Assembly (NCBI RefSeq): GCF_025464955.1
Contig: NZ_JAODNM010000089.1
Coordinates: 46,096 to 110,095, forward strand
Direction: 5' to 3'
From: Amycolatopsis sp.
Lineage (GTDB): Bacteria > Actinomycetota > Actinomycetes > Mycobacteriales > Pseudonocardiaceae
Length of the DNA: 64,000 bases
This document shows positions 40,709 to 50,193 of this stretch, in pieces. Position numbers and translations under genes: made by a program. A model generated the notes under the pieces. It saw nothing but the letters and a program-made list of their open reading frames with translations, made no database searches and was not told the DNA's origin. Position 1 is the stretch's first letter; every line of letters starts with the position of its first letter.

Positions 40709-41751
40709 AGACGGCAATCACCGCACTCGTCGGAATCGAGCACCCGATCGTCCAGACCGGCATGGGCTGGGTCGCCGGGCCGCGCCTGGTCTCGGCCACC
40801 GCGGAAGCCGGCGGGCTCGGGATCCTCGCGTCGGCGACGATGACCCTCGACGAGCTCGAGGCCGCGATCAAGGAGACCCGCGGCCGCACGACACGTCCGT
40901 TCGGGGTGAACCTGCGCGCCGACGCTTCCGACGCCGCCCAGCGCGTCGACCTGCTGATCAGGGAAAACGTGCGGGTCGCGTCGTTCGCGCTCGCTCCGAG
41001 CCGAGAACTGATCGCCCGGTTGAAAGACCATGGCATCGTTGTCATCCCGTCGGTCGGCGCGGCCCGGCACGCCGAGAAAGTGGCCGCTTGGGGCGCCGAC
41101 GCCGTCATCGTGCAGGGCGGTGAGGGCGGCGGCCACACTGGCGGCGTCGCGACGACGCTCCTGCTGCCGTCCGTACTCGACGCCGTCGACATCCCGGTGG
41201 TCGCCGCGGGCGGCTTCTTCGACGGACGAGGGCTCGCCGCCGCCCTCGCCTACGGTGCCGCGGGCATCGCGATGGGCACCCGATTCCTCCTGACCAGGGA
41301 AAGCACGGTGCCGGACGCCGTCAAACGCCTCTACCTCGAGCATGGACTGAACGGCACCGTTGTCACCCGAAAGGTGGACGGGCTGCCGCACCGGGTCCTC
41401 CGCACCAGCCTGGTCGACGCGCTCGAAGGCGCCGGCCCGGTGAGCGGTTTTGCCCGCGCGGCACACAACGCCGTGCGCTTTCGGCGGCTGACCGGACTTT
41501 CGTGGCGATCACTGGCCCGCGACGGGCTGTCGCTCCAACGCTCCGGCGATCGAACCTGGTCACAGGTGCTGATGGCCGCCAACACCCCCATGTTGCTGCG
41601 GGCCGGGTTGGTCGACGGCGACACCGACGCGGGCGTACTGGCGTCCGGGCAGGTCGTGGGGCTGCTCGAAGACCTGCCCGCGGTCGGCGAGCTCATCGAG
41701 GCCGTCACCGCGGACGCGGCCCGGATCCTCCACCGGCTGGGCAACCTCTGA
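40705..41751 (+). CDS. ipdC: NMO-family flavin reductase IpdC
   Basis: IEHPIVQTGMGWVAGPRLVSATAEAGGLGILASATMT; VQGGEGGGHTGGVATTLLLPSVLDAVDIPVVAAGGF; GTGA overlap with ipdB. Confidence 0.9.
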   Translation: MKTAITALVGIEHPIVQTGMGWVAGPRLVSATAEAGGLGILASATMTLDELEAAIKETRGRTTRPFGVNLRADASDAAQRVDLLIRENVRVASFALAPSRELIARLKDHGIVVIPSVGAARHAEKVAAWGADAVIVQGGEGGGHTGGVATTLLLPSVLDAVDIPVVAAGGFFDGRGLAAALAYGAAGIAMGTRFLLTRESTVPDAVKRLYLEHGLNGTVVTRKVDGLPHRVLRTSLVDALEGAGPVSGFARAAHNAVRFRRLTGLSWRSLARDGLSLQRSGDRTWSQVLMAANTPMLLRAGLVDGDTDAGVLASGQVVGLLEDLPAVGELIEAVTADAARILHRLGNL

Positions 41752-41781
41752 GCGCACAAAACGTTGTGCTTGACTGGATTC

Positions 41782-42591
41782 ATGATCTCGGAAGGTCTCG
41801 TCACGGAAGGCCGCTGCCCGGTCGACGGCGGCGAGCTGTACGTCAGCAGTACCGGGGACGGGCCGCCGCTGCTGATGATCTCGGGCGGGATCGGCGCGGC
41901 CGACGACTACCGCGCGCTCGTCAAGCAGTTCAGCGACGAGTACACCGTGGTGACCTACGACCGGCGAGGCCACTTCCGCAGCACGGACCACACCGAGGGA
42001 CCCATCTCGGTCCGGCGGCACGCTGAAGACGCCTTCGCCGTCATCGAGTACATCGACGCCGGCGAGGCGACCGTTTTCGGCACCAGCGCGGGTGCGCAGA
42101 TCGGTCTGGAACTCGCCGTCCGGCACCCCGAGGCGCTGGTCGAACTGGTCGCCCACGAGCCGCCGGCGGTCCGGTTGATGCCGGACGCCGACCGCTGGCT
42201 CGCCGAGGCCGCCGAGCAGGTGTCGTTGGCCCGATCGGGTGACCTGCTGGGTGCGTTCACCCTGTTCGCCAGCCAGATCGCCGGCGCCGGCCTGCCCGGT
42301 CTGCGCACGGTCCGGCTGTCGAACAAGCAGGAGTGGGCCTTCCTGTTCGACCGCGAGGTGACGTCGTTCCTCGGCTACCTGCCGGACCTGGCCGCCCTGC
42401 GGAAGTCGCGCGTGGACATCACGCCCATCGCCGGGGTGGGCAGCCGCGGGCGGTACCACTACCAGCCGGCGAAGATCCTCGCGCTGGAGCTGGGCCTGCC
42501 GTTCGTCGAGGTGCCCGGCAACCACCTCGCCCCGCAACGCAACCCCGCGCAGTTCGCGGAAGCGCTGCGCGGACTGTTCCTCGAGCCGTGA
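41782..42591 (+). CDS. Alpha/beta hydrolase
   Basis: VVTYDRRGHFRSTDHTEG; VFGTSAGAQIGLELAVRHPE; VEVPGNHLAPQRNP. Confidence 0.88.
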   Translation: MISEGLVTEGRCPVDGGELYVSSTGDGPPLLMISGGIGAADDYRALVKQFSDEYTVVTYDRRGHFRSTDHTEGPISVRRHAEDAFAVIEYIDAGEATVFGTSAGAQIGLELAVRHPEALVELVAHEPPAVRLMPDADRWLAEAAEQVSLARSGDLLGAFTLFASQIAGAGLPGLRTVRLSNKQEWAFLFDREVTSFLGYLPDLAALRKSRVDITPIAGVGSRGRYHYQPAKILALELGLPFVEVPGNHLAPQRNPAQFAEALRGLFLEP

Positions 42592-43899
42592 TCAGCTCCC
42601 GCTGACCACCTTGTTGCGACCGGTGCTTTTCGCCCGATAGAGGGCAGCGTCGGCTGACGCGAGAAGCCGTTCAACGGCCGTACCGGCGTCCGGGTAGATC
42701 GCCACCCCGATCGACGCCGACAGCCCGGTGACCCGCACGGGCGCCTCGCCGAGGTCTACCCGGACCGTCAACCCCGAGATGGCCGCCCTGATCCGTTCGG
42801 CGACGACAACGACGGCCGCTTCGGAGACCTCCGGGAGCAGTACGACGAACTCCTCCCCGCCGAACCGCCCGACGGAGTCGTAGGCGCGGACTGCCGTGCC
42901 GATCGCCGTCGCGACCTCCTTCAGCACTACGTCCCCGGCGAGATGGCCGTAGGTGTCGTTGATGCGCTTGAAATGATCGAGGTCGATCATGAGCACGCCG
43001 AGTGTGGCGCCGCTGGTGCGGCCCACCCTGGCGAGCTCGCGCGTGGCCAGCCGATGCCAGCCCGTGGTGTTGAGCAGCCCGGTCTTTTCGTCCGTCGCGG
43101 CCGCGATCTCGAGCTGCTTGAGCAGCACGTGGCGGTGCAGCAGCATCAGCGGCGGAAGAACGAGAAGCACCAGGACCGGCTGGTACACCAACGCGAGCGC
43201 GGTCAACCCGCCCAGACAGAGTGTGACGAGCTCGAGGACGTTGTCTTCCCAGGTGCCGAACAGGTCCGAGACCGACCGCTCGCGGGTGTAGAGGTAGATA
43301 CCGGTCGAGACGACGAGGGCGTTGACGACCTCGAAGACCACCGCCGCGGTGAGGACGATCGCCGTGCCGCGGCCGCCCATGCCCGGTGTGTCGGCCGGCC
43401 CGCCCAGGCCGACGGCGCGAACGACGTACGACGCCGCCAGGCACGAAAGGACGGCCCAAGCGGTGCTGGCCACGATCCGGTGAACGGGGCGGCTGCGCAC
43501 ATGACGCCACACGCGGAACCACAGGTGCAGGTAGAGGGCTGCCGAGAGCAGCGCCACCCAGCCGGGATCAAGGAGGACGGCGCCGGCCAGATACCAGACC
43601 GAGGTGACGTTGATATGGGTCTGACCGCCCATCCAGCGCCGCATCCGTTCGATCCGGCTGGACATCTCGGCCTGTGCGACCCCCAGGACCAGCAGCACCG
43701 AGAACCACCCGACGTCCGACCGGCCTGACTCTGTGACCAGACCGAACACGGCCAGGACGACAGCACCGACTTCGCTCGCGAGCGCGTACACCAGCCACCG
43801 CGGCCGAACGGTCGTCCACACGTCCCACCGAGCCGGCCGCGACGCCCAGGCGAGCGTTTTGCGGGCGGTCAGCTGTGCGGTACGCCGGAAACGACTCAT
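42592..43899 (-). CDS. Membrane GGDEF-domain diguanylate cyclase
   Basis: LGVLMIDLDHFKRINDTYGHLAGDVVLKEVA...RFGGEEFVVLLPE. Confidence 0.92.
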   Translation of the reverse strand: MSRFRRTAQLTARKTLAWASRPARWDVWTTVRPRWLVYALASEVGAVVLAVFGLVTESGRSDVGWFSVLLVLGVAQAEMSSRIERMRRWMGGQTHINVTSVWYLAGAVLLDPGWVALLSAALYLHLWFRVWRHVRSRPVHRIVASTAWAVLSCLAASYVVRAVGLGGPADTPGMGGRGTAIVLTAAVVFEVVNALVVSTGIYLYTRERSVSDLFGTWEDNVLELVTLCLGGLTALALVYQPVLVLLVLPPLMLLHRHVLLKQLEIAAATDEKTGLLNTTGWHRLATRELARVGRTSGATLGVLMIDLDHFKRINDTYGHLAGDVVLKEVATAIGTAVRAYDSVGRFGGEEFVVLLPEVSEAAVVVVAERIRAAISGLTVRVDLGEAPVRVTGLSASIGVAIYPDAGTAVERLLASADAALYRAKSTGRNKVVSGS

Positions 43900-44038
43900 A
43901 CTCGTGGTGTCCTGCCCAAAAGTCCGATAACCCCAGGCTAGATGTTGTGCCGGACGGTGTCAGTCGGCCAACCGGTCTGTTCCCATCCCCTAAGGAGGCC
44001 TGAGATGCGTACCCGTGAAGGCTGAATCAAGCACAGAA

Positions 44039-45271
44039 TCAAGCGAGCCAGACGTCGGGACGGGCGGCGGTCGCGCGTTTCCACGCCACCGCCGCCGGAA
44101 CCGCCACCACCAGCCCGACGAGCCCGACAATGCCCACGGTCTGGGCCGTACCGATCCGGTCGGCGAGCACTCCGGCGAACAGCGGGCTCAGGCCCTGGAT
44201 GGTCGCGACGCCCGACTGCGAAAGGCCCAATGCCTGCGCGCGGCTGTGGTCGGGAACGCCGCGGGTGAACGACGCTGTGGACTGCATCATCACCGCCGTC
44301 CCCAGCGCACCTGCCACGGCGAACACGGCGATCGACGCGACCAAACCCGGCTTCAGGAAGCACACCAGCAGCGGCAGGCAGCTCACCACGGTCAAAGCGC
44401 CGAGGATCCGGGGCCGGCGAGCTTCGGACACGAACCGGCTGAACAGCATCGCGCCGACCACGCTGCCCAGCGGGTCGGCGGCCAGAATCAGTCCGATCGC
44501 GACCGCGCCGCCGCCGATTTCCGCGGTGTACGGCGCGGCGAGGCCCTCGTAGACGATCAGGAACGCCGACAGCCACCCGACGAGCACCAGCGTCCGCAAA
44601 CCCGGACTCCGCCAGATCAGCTTCGCTCCGGCAACCGCGGACGACCCGAACGACGGCTTGCGTTCCGCCGGGGAGGCCGTCGCCGGCCTGCTGCGCACCC
44701 CTGAACGGACGAACACCGCCGACAGCAGGAACGTCGCGGCGTCCAAGCCCAGCGCGACATGCGGATCGATCGCGCTGACCAGCACGCCACCACCGGCGAA
44801 CCCGATCATCTGCGCGGACTGCATCGTGATGCTGCGGATGCCCATGCCCACGACGTAGAGGTCGCCCGGCAGCACCGCGGGCAGCAGGGCCAGCTGCGCG
44901 GCCTTGAACGGTGCCTGGAAAAACGACACCCCGGCCACCAGGACGCACAGCACTCCGAACGGCACTCCCGGCACGGCGACCAACCCGATCAACACCGCCC
45001 GCAGCACGTCGGCGAGCACCATGATTTCCCGCCGGGGGAACCGATCCGCGAGGCCGGACAGGAACACGCCACCGAGGAACGCGGGAGCGAGCGTCAGCGC
45101 GTACGTCAAGCCCGTCAGCGCCGCCGACTGCGTCCGCTGATACACGAGCACGGCCAACGCGACACGCGCCAACTGGTCGCCAGCCTGGGAAAACGCCTCC
45201 GCCGCCCACAGCGCCCGAAACTCCCGCACCGCGAACGCGGACCGGAAGGTCGTCCGTTTCGAATCACCCAC
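44039..45271 (-). CDS. MFS transporter
   Basis: FRALWAAEAFSQAGDQLARVALAVLVY; 12 hydrophobic segments. Confidence 0.9.
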   Translation of the reverse strand: MGDSKRTTFRSAFAVREFRALWAAEAFSQAGDQLARVALAVLVYQRTQSAALTGLTYALTLAPAFLGGVFLSGLADRFPRREIMVLADVLRAVLIGLVAVPGVPFGVLCVLVAGVSFFQAPFKAAQLALLPAVLPGDLYVVGMGIRSITMQSAQMIGFAGGGVLVSAIDPHVALGLDAATFLLSAVFVRSGVRSRPATASPAERKPSFGSSAVAGAKLIWRSPGLRTLVLVGWLSAFLIVYEGLAAPYTAEIGGGAVAIGLILAADPLGSVVGAMLFSRFVSEARRPRILGALTVVSCLPLLVCFLKPGLVASIAVFAVAGALGTAVMMQSTASFTRGVPDHSRAQALGLSQSGVATIQGLSPLFAGVLADRIGTAQTVGIVGLVGLVVAVPAAVAWKRATAARPDVWLA

Positions 45272-45686
45272 GACGCCCCTTCAGCCGCTCGGATCCAGCC
45301 AACAGTAGCCACTCCGTCGCAGCCTGTCGCCGTTTTCGGGGAACCCGAAGTCTAGCAGCGCTAGGATTTCTAGCGTTCCCTTAATGCGCCGGCGAGGGTC
45401 GTCCAGAGGTACTTCCCCCATGGAGCACGAGTCGTCCGGGAAATTACCGGGCGGTGAGTTGTCGAAGATATTTCGGCGCAGTGGCGAACCATTCTCTTTT
45501 CCACCACCCCGAACGGAAGCACCAAAGACGACATTCCGAACGGTCACGTAACCACGTGTCACTTCGGCCGAAAAAGCGTTGCCACTGCGGATAAACACGA
45601 CGTTGACGACCCGCATCCCTGGCGTTAGCTTCGCACTGGATCTTCGATCAGCAGCCCACCCCAACGTTTTACTCGAAGGGATCATC

Positions 45687-45998
45687 ATGGGAATCAAGGA
45701 ACAAATCGCCGCGGGAGACCTGGAGAACCTCACCTTTCAGGGTGACGTCACCGACGGACACCTTGTGCCCGGAGGACTGCTGGGTGACCAGGCGGCCGTC
45801 GACGACATCGAGGTCGGCATCTACGTCCTGGAAAAGGACGGCACCCTGATCTCCTGCAACAAGACCGCGATCGCCGCCTGGGGTCGGACCCCCGAACTCT
45901 GAACGAGCGAGAAGTACTGCGGCGCCTTCAGGTTGCGCTATCCCTCGGGCGACGTCATGCAGGTCCCGGGCCTCCTGGCGGCCGCGGGCACGAACTAG
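45687..45998 (+). pseudogene. PAS-like small protein interrupted by in-frame TGA (45900-45902)
   Basis: MGIKEQIAAGDLENLTF..GIYVLEKDGTLISCNKTAIAAWGRTPEL-stop-TSEKYCGAFRLRYPSGDVMQVPGLLAAAGTN-stop; post-stop sequence still resembles PAS continuation. Confidence 0.6.
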
Positions 45999-46002
45999 AG
46001 AC

Positions 46003-46056
46003 CCCTCGGGGCCACCACCCCCGTGGCGTTCAACGCCGCAAGGGTGGCCCCGAGGG
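46003..46056. terminator. Bidirectional terminator
   Basis: CCCTCGGGGCCACC / GGTGGCCCCGAGGG perfect 14-bp arms between convergent genes. Confidence 0.65.
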
Positions 46057-46066
46057 AACGCCGCCG

Positions 46067-47272
46067 CTACCCCACCGCCAGCACGCCGTCCTTCCAGACC
46101 TGGCGGATGTTGCCGCCGAGAGCCGGCAGGTCGTAGGCGTCGCCTTCGACGACGACGAGGTCCGCGCGCAGGCCGGGCGCGATCCGGCCGAGTTCGCTGT
46201 CGAGGCCGAGAAGCTGCGCGGCCGACGCGGTCGTGGCTTCGAGGACGGCGGCCGGGCTCATCCCGCAGCCTTCCATCAACGCGAGTTCCTCGAGGTTCGT
46301 CCCGTGCGGGCCGACCCCGCTGTCCGTGCCCATCGCGATCCGCACCCCGGCTTCGATCGCGCGCCGGATGGCCTCGCGGTGGATGTCGACGACCTCCCTG
46401 GCCTTGCGGACGATCGCATCCGGCAGGTCCGCGCCCGCGTCGACCGCGCGGATCACGTTCACCGGCGCGACCAGCGTCGGCACCAGCCAGGTGCCGCGCT
46501 CCAGCATCATCTCGATCGCCTCGTCATCGAGGTAGATGCCGTGCTCGATCGACCGGATGCCGGCGCGCACGGCGTTCTTGATGCCTTCGACGCCCTGCGC
46601 GTGCGCCATCACGTACTTGCCCTGCATGGCCGCCTCGGCGACGAGGACGTCGAGCTCGGCCGGGGTGAACTGCGAGTGCCTCGGGTCGTCGCGCGGGGAC
46701 AGCACACCCCCGGTGGTGCACACCTTGAGCACATCGGCCCCGGCTCGCAGTAGGGTCCGCGCGACCCGCCGCATCTCGTCGGGACCGTCGGCCAGCCCGC
46801 TCGGACGGCCCGGATGCTCGACCGAGAGCGGGACACAGTGCCCGGACGGGTTCCAGCCGTCACCGTGTCCGCCGGTCTGGCTGATCAGGCCGACCGAGAT
46901 CTGCAGCCTCGGCCCGGGGATCAACCCGTCGTCGACGGCCTGCTTGATACCGAGGTCCGCGCCGGCGGCGTCGCGCACGGTCGTGATGCCCAGGTCCAGC
47001 GTGCGTTTGAGGTTCCGCGCGGCTTCGTAGAACTGGTACGAAAACGGCGTCTGGACCCGGCTGACCAGGCTCAGCTGGGACACCGTGACGTGCACGTGGC
47101 AGTCGAACAGCCCGGGCAGCAGGGTCTTGCCGGTGCAGTCGACAGCCTCGTCACCGTCGAGGCCGGGGCCGACGTCCACAATGCGGCCGTCGGCGATGGC
47201 GACGTCGGCGGGGGCGAGGTCGCTCCCAGTGCCGTCGAACACCAGTCCACCGGTGAAAACCGTGCGTGTCAT
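46067..47272 (-). CDS. Metal-dependent amidohydrolase (imidazolonepropionase/prolidase-like)
   Basis: GKTLLPGLFDCHVHV; YVMAHAQGVEGIKNAVRAGIRSIEHGIYLD; GTDSGVGPHGTN. Confidence 0.9.
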   Translation of the reverse strand: MTRTVFTGGLVFDGTGSDLAPADVAIADGRIVDVGPGLDGDEAVDCTGKTLLPGLFDCHVHVTVSQLSLVSRVQTPFSYQFYEAARNLKRTLDLGITTVRDAAGADLGIKQAVDDGLIPGPRLQISVGLISQTGGHGDGWNPSGHCVPLSVEHPGRPSGLADGPDEMRRVARTLLRAGADVLKVCTTGGVLSPRDDPRHSQFTPAELDVLVAEAAMQGKYVMAHAQGVEGIKNAVRAGIRSIEHGIYLDDEAIEMMLERGTWLVPTLVAPVNVIRAVDAGADLPDAIVRKAREVVDIHREAIRRAIEAGVRIAMGTDSGVGPHGTNLEELALMEGCGMSPAAVLEATTASAAQLLGLDSELGRIAPGLRADLVVVEGDAYDLPALGGNIRQVWKDGVLAVG

Positions 47273-48711
47273 ACGAATTCTCCCGTCTTGTCCGACGCTA
47301 CAGGTGCCCGTCCGACGCTCCTTTCCACGAGAGTAGCCACGGCCAGGACGACCAGGTTCAGCCCGAGTCCGACCAGGCCGACGTTCACCGTCCCGACCAG
47401 GGTCTTGTCGACGAAGGTCAGCCAGATGACGACGATCTCGCCCACGATCAGCCCCAGCAGCACCGGCACCTTGCCCACCGGCACCCGGTTCAGGAAGCCC
47501 AGCGCGTTCGCCGGGGCGAGCTGCACGGAACCGCTGTAGGTGAGCAGCAACAGGTTCGCCAGCAGGTCGGGCCGGTAGATCCCGAGCATCAACGCCAGCG
47601 TGCACGCGACGACGACAGTGCCGTGGTTGACCCAGAACTGCTTGCGACCCGCGTCGACCCGCACGATGTTGCGCGCGACCAGCGAGGAGATGCCGATCAG
47701 GATCCCGGCGGCCGGCACCATCGCGGTGGCGACAGCGGCGACCACGACCAGCCCGGCGGCCCACGGCGGCAATGCGTCCTTGCTCAGGGTGAGCAGGACG
47801 CCGTTCGAGTCCGTGCCCTTTTTTATCACCAGGATCGCCGCGAAACCGACGATCATCGGCATCAGCAGGCACAGTTCGTACAGCGGCATCCAGGTGTAGT
47901 TCCGGCGCAGGACTTTGGGATCGCGCGCGGACATCAGCGCGGGCCAGCTGTGCGGGAGCGTCATGAACCCGATCCCGAGCGCGCTGACGACCATGCTGGT
48001 GATGAACCAGGTGTGGTCGTTGACGCCGGCGTGGACGATCAGCTTCTCGGGGTGCAGCTGGTTGATCTTCTCGAAGACCGACGACACCCCGCCTGCCACG
48101 TGCGTCGGGATGGCGACGATCAGCACCACCAGGACGACGAGCATGATCGCGTCCTTGAAGTACGACGTCGTCGCGACCCCGCGCAGGCCGGCCCAGAGCA
48201 CGAACGCCACCACCAGCGCGGAGCCGATCACCATGCTCAGCGTGCCGGACGCGGCGTTGCCGGTGATCAGCCGGACGATCAGCCCGAGCCCGGTGATCTG
48301 GAGCTGCAGGTACGGCAGGACGAACAGCACGCCGAGGACCGCTGCCAGTGTGCCGAGCGCCTTGCTCGAATAGCGGTCCTCGATGAAGTCGCCCTGGGTG
48401 AGATAGCCGCGGTCCCGGCCCATCGTCCAAATGCGTTTGGCCAGGAAAAACAAGATGATGTAACCGATCGGGACATACGGCAGCGCGTACATCGCCGCCA
48501 CGCCGCCGCTGAACGCGAGCCCTGCCATGCCGAGGAAGGTGAAGGTGGTGAACACCTCGCCGGCCTGCAGGAACCACATGGTCACCGCGCCGAACCGGCG
48601 GCCGCCGAGGGTCCATTCCGCGAGGTCCGCGGCCGGTTTGCGGCGGCCGACGAAACCGAGCACGCCGATCAGCAGGATCCCGCCGAAGGTGAAGACGCCG
48701 ATCGTGGTCAT
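47269..48711 (-). CDS. Sodium:solute symporter (SSS) family transporter
   Basis: FTFLGMAGLAFSGGVAAMYALPY; YLTQGDFIEDRYSSKALG; 13-14 TM pattern. Confidence 0.9.
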   Translation of the reverse strand: MTTIGVFTFGGILLIGVLGFVGRRKPAADLAEWTLGGRRFGAVTMWFLQAGEVFTTFTFLGMAGLAFSGGVAAMYALPYVPIGYIILFFLAKRIWTMGRDRGYLTQGDFIEDRYSSKALGTLAAVLGVLFVLPYLQLQITGLGLIVRLITGNAASGTLSMVIGSALVVAFVLWAGLRGVATTSYFKDAIMLVVLVVLIVAIPTHVAGGVSSVFEKINQLHPEKLIVHAGVNDHTWFITSMVVSALGIGFMTLPHSWPALMSARDPKVLRRNYTWMPLYELCLLMPMIVGFAAILVIKKGTDSNGVLLTLSKDALPPWAAGLVVVAAVATAMVPAAGILIGISSLVARNIVRVDAGRKQFWVNHGTVVVACTLALMLGIYRPDLLANLLLLTYSGSVQLAPANALGFLNRVPVGKVPVLLGLIVGEIVVIWLTFVDKTLVGTVNVGLVGLGLNLVVLAVATLVERSVGRAPVASDKTGEFV

Positions 48712-48905
48712 TGGTCCTCACCCCGGCGCGCCATCATGCGCTCGCTGATGAGCAGGGCCGGGGTGACCATGATGCACCAGAACGCGCCCCACACGAGCAT
48801 CCTCGGCAGGCCCAGCCACAGGCCGTCGGAGTTCACGAACGGCAGGAACGGCATGACGATCAGCGCGAGAGCGGGAAGTACCGGTATCCAGTGGTAGGCA
48901 CGCAC
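48708..48905 (-). CDS. DUF3311 small membrane protein (SSS partner)
   Basis: YHWIPVLPALALIVMPFLPFVNSDGLWLGLPRMLVWGAFWCIMVTPAL; overlaps SSS start. Confidence 0.85.
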   Translation of the reverse strand: MRAYHWIPVLPALALIVMPFLPFVNSDGLWLGLPRMLVWGAFWCIMVTPALLISERMMARRGEDQ

Positions 48906-48970
48906 GAAGCCTCCTCGGCAGTCGATCTTCGAGGCCACAGCATCCCTCACCACGGCCCGGAGCGCCGCAC

Positions 48971-48989
48971 ACCAAAGTCGCGCTTTGGT
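48971..48989. promoter_or_regulatory. Inverted repeat upstream of the DUF3311-SSS-amidohydrolase operon
   Basis: ACCAAAG-TCGCG-CTTTGGT. Confidence 0.45.
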
Positions 48990-48997
48990 AAAATCTG

Positions 48998-49037
48998 GTG
49001 AGTGTCGCGGCCGGTTCTAACGCGCCGGAACACTCAC
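48998..49037. repeat. REP-like intergenic palindrome, copy B (overlaps fadA6 stop codon)
   Basis: GTGAGTGT...ACACTCAC with GGCCGGTTCTAAC..CCGGAACACTCACGAG core shared with copy A. Confidence 0.7.
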
Positions 49038-50188
49038 GAGAGACGTTCGATGACGGTGACGTTGGCGGTGCCGCCGCCCTGGCAGGTGGTCAGCAGGCCG
49101 TACCGGCCGCCGCGGCGCTCCAGTTCGTGCAGCAAGGTCGTCAGGAGCTTGGTGCCGGTCGCGCCGATCGGATGGCCCAGCGCGATCGCGCCGCCATTGA
49201 CGTTGACGCGCTCGGGGTCGGCGCCGGTCTCCTCCAGCCACGCCAGCACCACGCACGCGAACGCCTCGTTGACCTCGAACAGGTCGATGTCGCCGATGGA
49301 CAGTCCGGTCGCGCGCAGGGCGTGGGCTGTGGCCGGGATCGGCCCGGTCAGCATCCACACCGGATCAGCCGCGCGCACGGACAGGTGGTGCACACGAGCA
49401 CGCGGCACCAGCCCGTGCGCGGCGACAAAGGCTTCGGACGCCAGCAACACCGCGCTGGCGCCGTCGGAAATCTGACTTGCCACGGCGGCGGTCAGTCTCG
49501 ATCCCTCGCTCAACGGCTTCAACCGGGCCATCTGCCCGAGGCTCGTCTCCCGTCGCGGCCCCTCGTCGTGACGGAAATCCCCGAACGGCACGGTTTCGGC
49601 GTCGAAGCGACCTTCGTCCATCGCGACAATAGCGCGGATATGGCTGCGTAGCGCGAACTCTTCCATTGTCTCGCGCGAGATGTCCCAGTGATCGGCAATC
49701 ATGTCCGCACTGCGGAACTGTGAGACCTCACCATTGCCGTACCGCTCCTGCCATCCTTTCGAACCGCTGAACGGGCCGTCGAAGCCGTACTCCCGCCCGG
49801 CGAGCATCGCGGCGCCGATCGGGATGGCACTCATGTTCTGCACGCCGCCGGCGAGCACGAGGTCCATCGTCCCGGAGAGCACCGCCTGCGCGGCGAAATG
49901 GACAGCCTGCTGGCTCGACCCGCACTGCCTGTCGACGGTCACCCCCGGCACGTGGTGCGGGAACCCCGCCGCCAGCCACGCCGTCCGCGCAATGTTGCCC
50001 GACTGCGGCCCCAACGTGTCCGTGCAGCCGAAGACGACGTCGTCCACCAGCGCCGGGTCGACGCCGGCCCGCTCGAGGACCGCCTTGATCACGTGCGCGC
50101 CGAGGTCCGCGGGGTGGACGGCGCTCAGCGCCCCACCGCGCCGGCCGACCGGCGTCCGGACCGCGTCGATGATGTACGCCTCCGCCAT
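49034..50188 (-). CDS. fadA6: Acetyl-CoA acetyltransferase FadA6-like
   Basis: AYIIDAVRTPVGRRGGALSAVHPADLGA; CGSSQQAVHFAAQAV; NVNGGAIALGHPIGATGTKL; adjacent to kstR2. Confidence 0.88.
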   Translation of the reverse strand: MAEAYIIDAVRTPVGRRGGALSAVHPADLGAHVIKAVLERAGVDPALVDDVVFGCTDTLGPQSGNIARTAWLAAGFPHHVPGVTVDRQCGSSQQAVHFAAQAVLSGTMDLVLAGGVQNMSAIPIGAAMLAGREYGFDGPFSGSKGWQERYGNGEVSQFRSADMIADHWDISRETMEEFALRSHIRAIVAMDEGRFDAETVPFGDFRHDEGPRRETSLGQMARLKPLSEGSRLTAAVASQISDGASAVLLASEAFVAAHGLVPRARVHHLSVRAADPVWMLTGPIPATAHALRATGLSIGDIDLFEVNEAFACVVLAWLEETGADPERVNVNGGAIALGHPIGATGTKLLTTLLHELERRGGRYGLLTTCQGGGTANVTVIERLS

Positions 50189-50193
50189 GTGTC

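Noticed and set aside
45579-45686. Upstream extension of the PAS-like ORF
   Set aside because: N-terminal MPLRINTTLTTRIPGVSF.. has no PAS character and the internal ATG at 45687 has the better RBS
46067-48721. 884-aa minus-strand ORF
   Set aside because: Only the last 402 codons form a real protein (amidohydrolase); the upstream part is an out-of-frame shadow of the SSS transporter gene
47266-48897. 543-aa plus-strand ORF
   Set aside because: Antisense to the SSS transporter; His/Gln/Asp-rich nonsense composition
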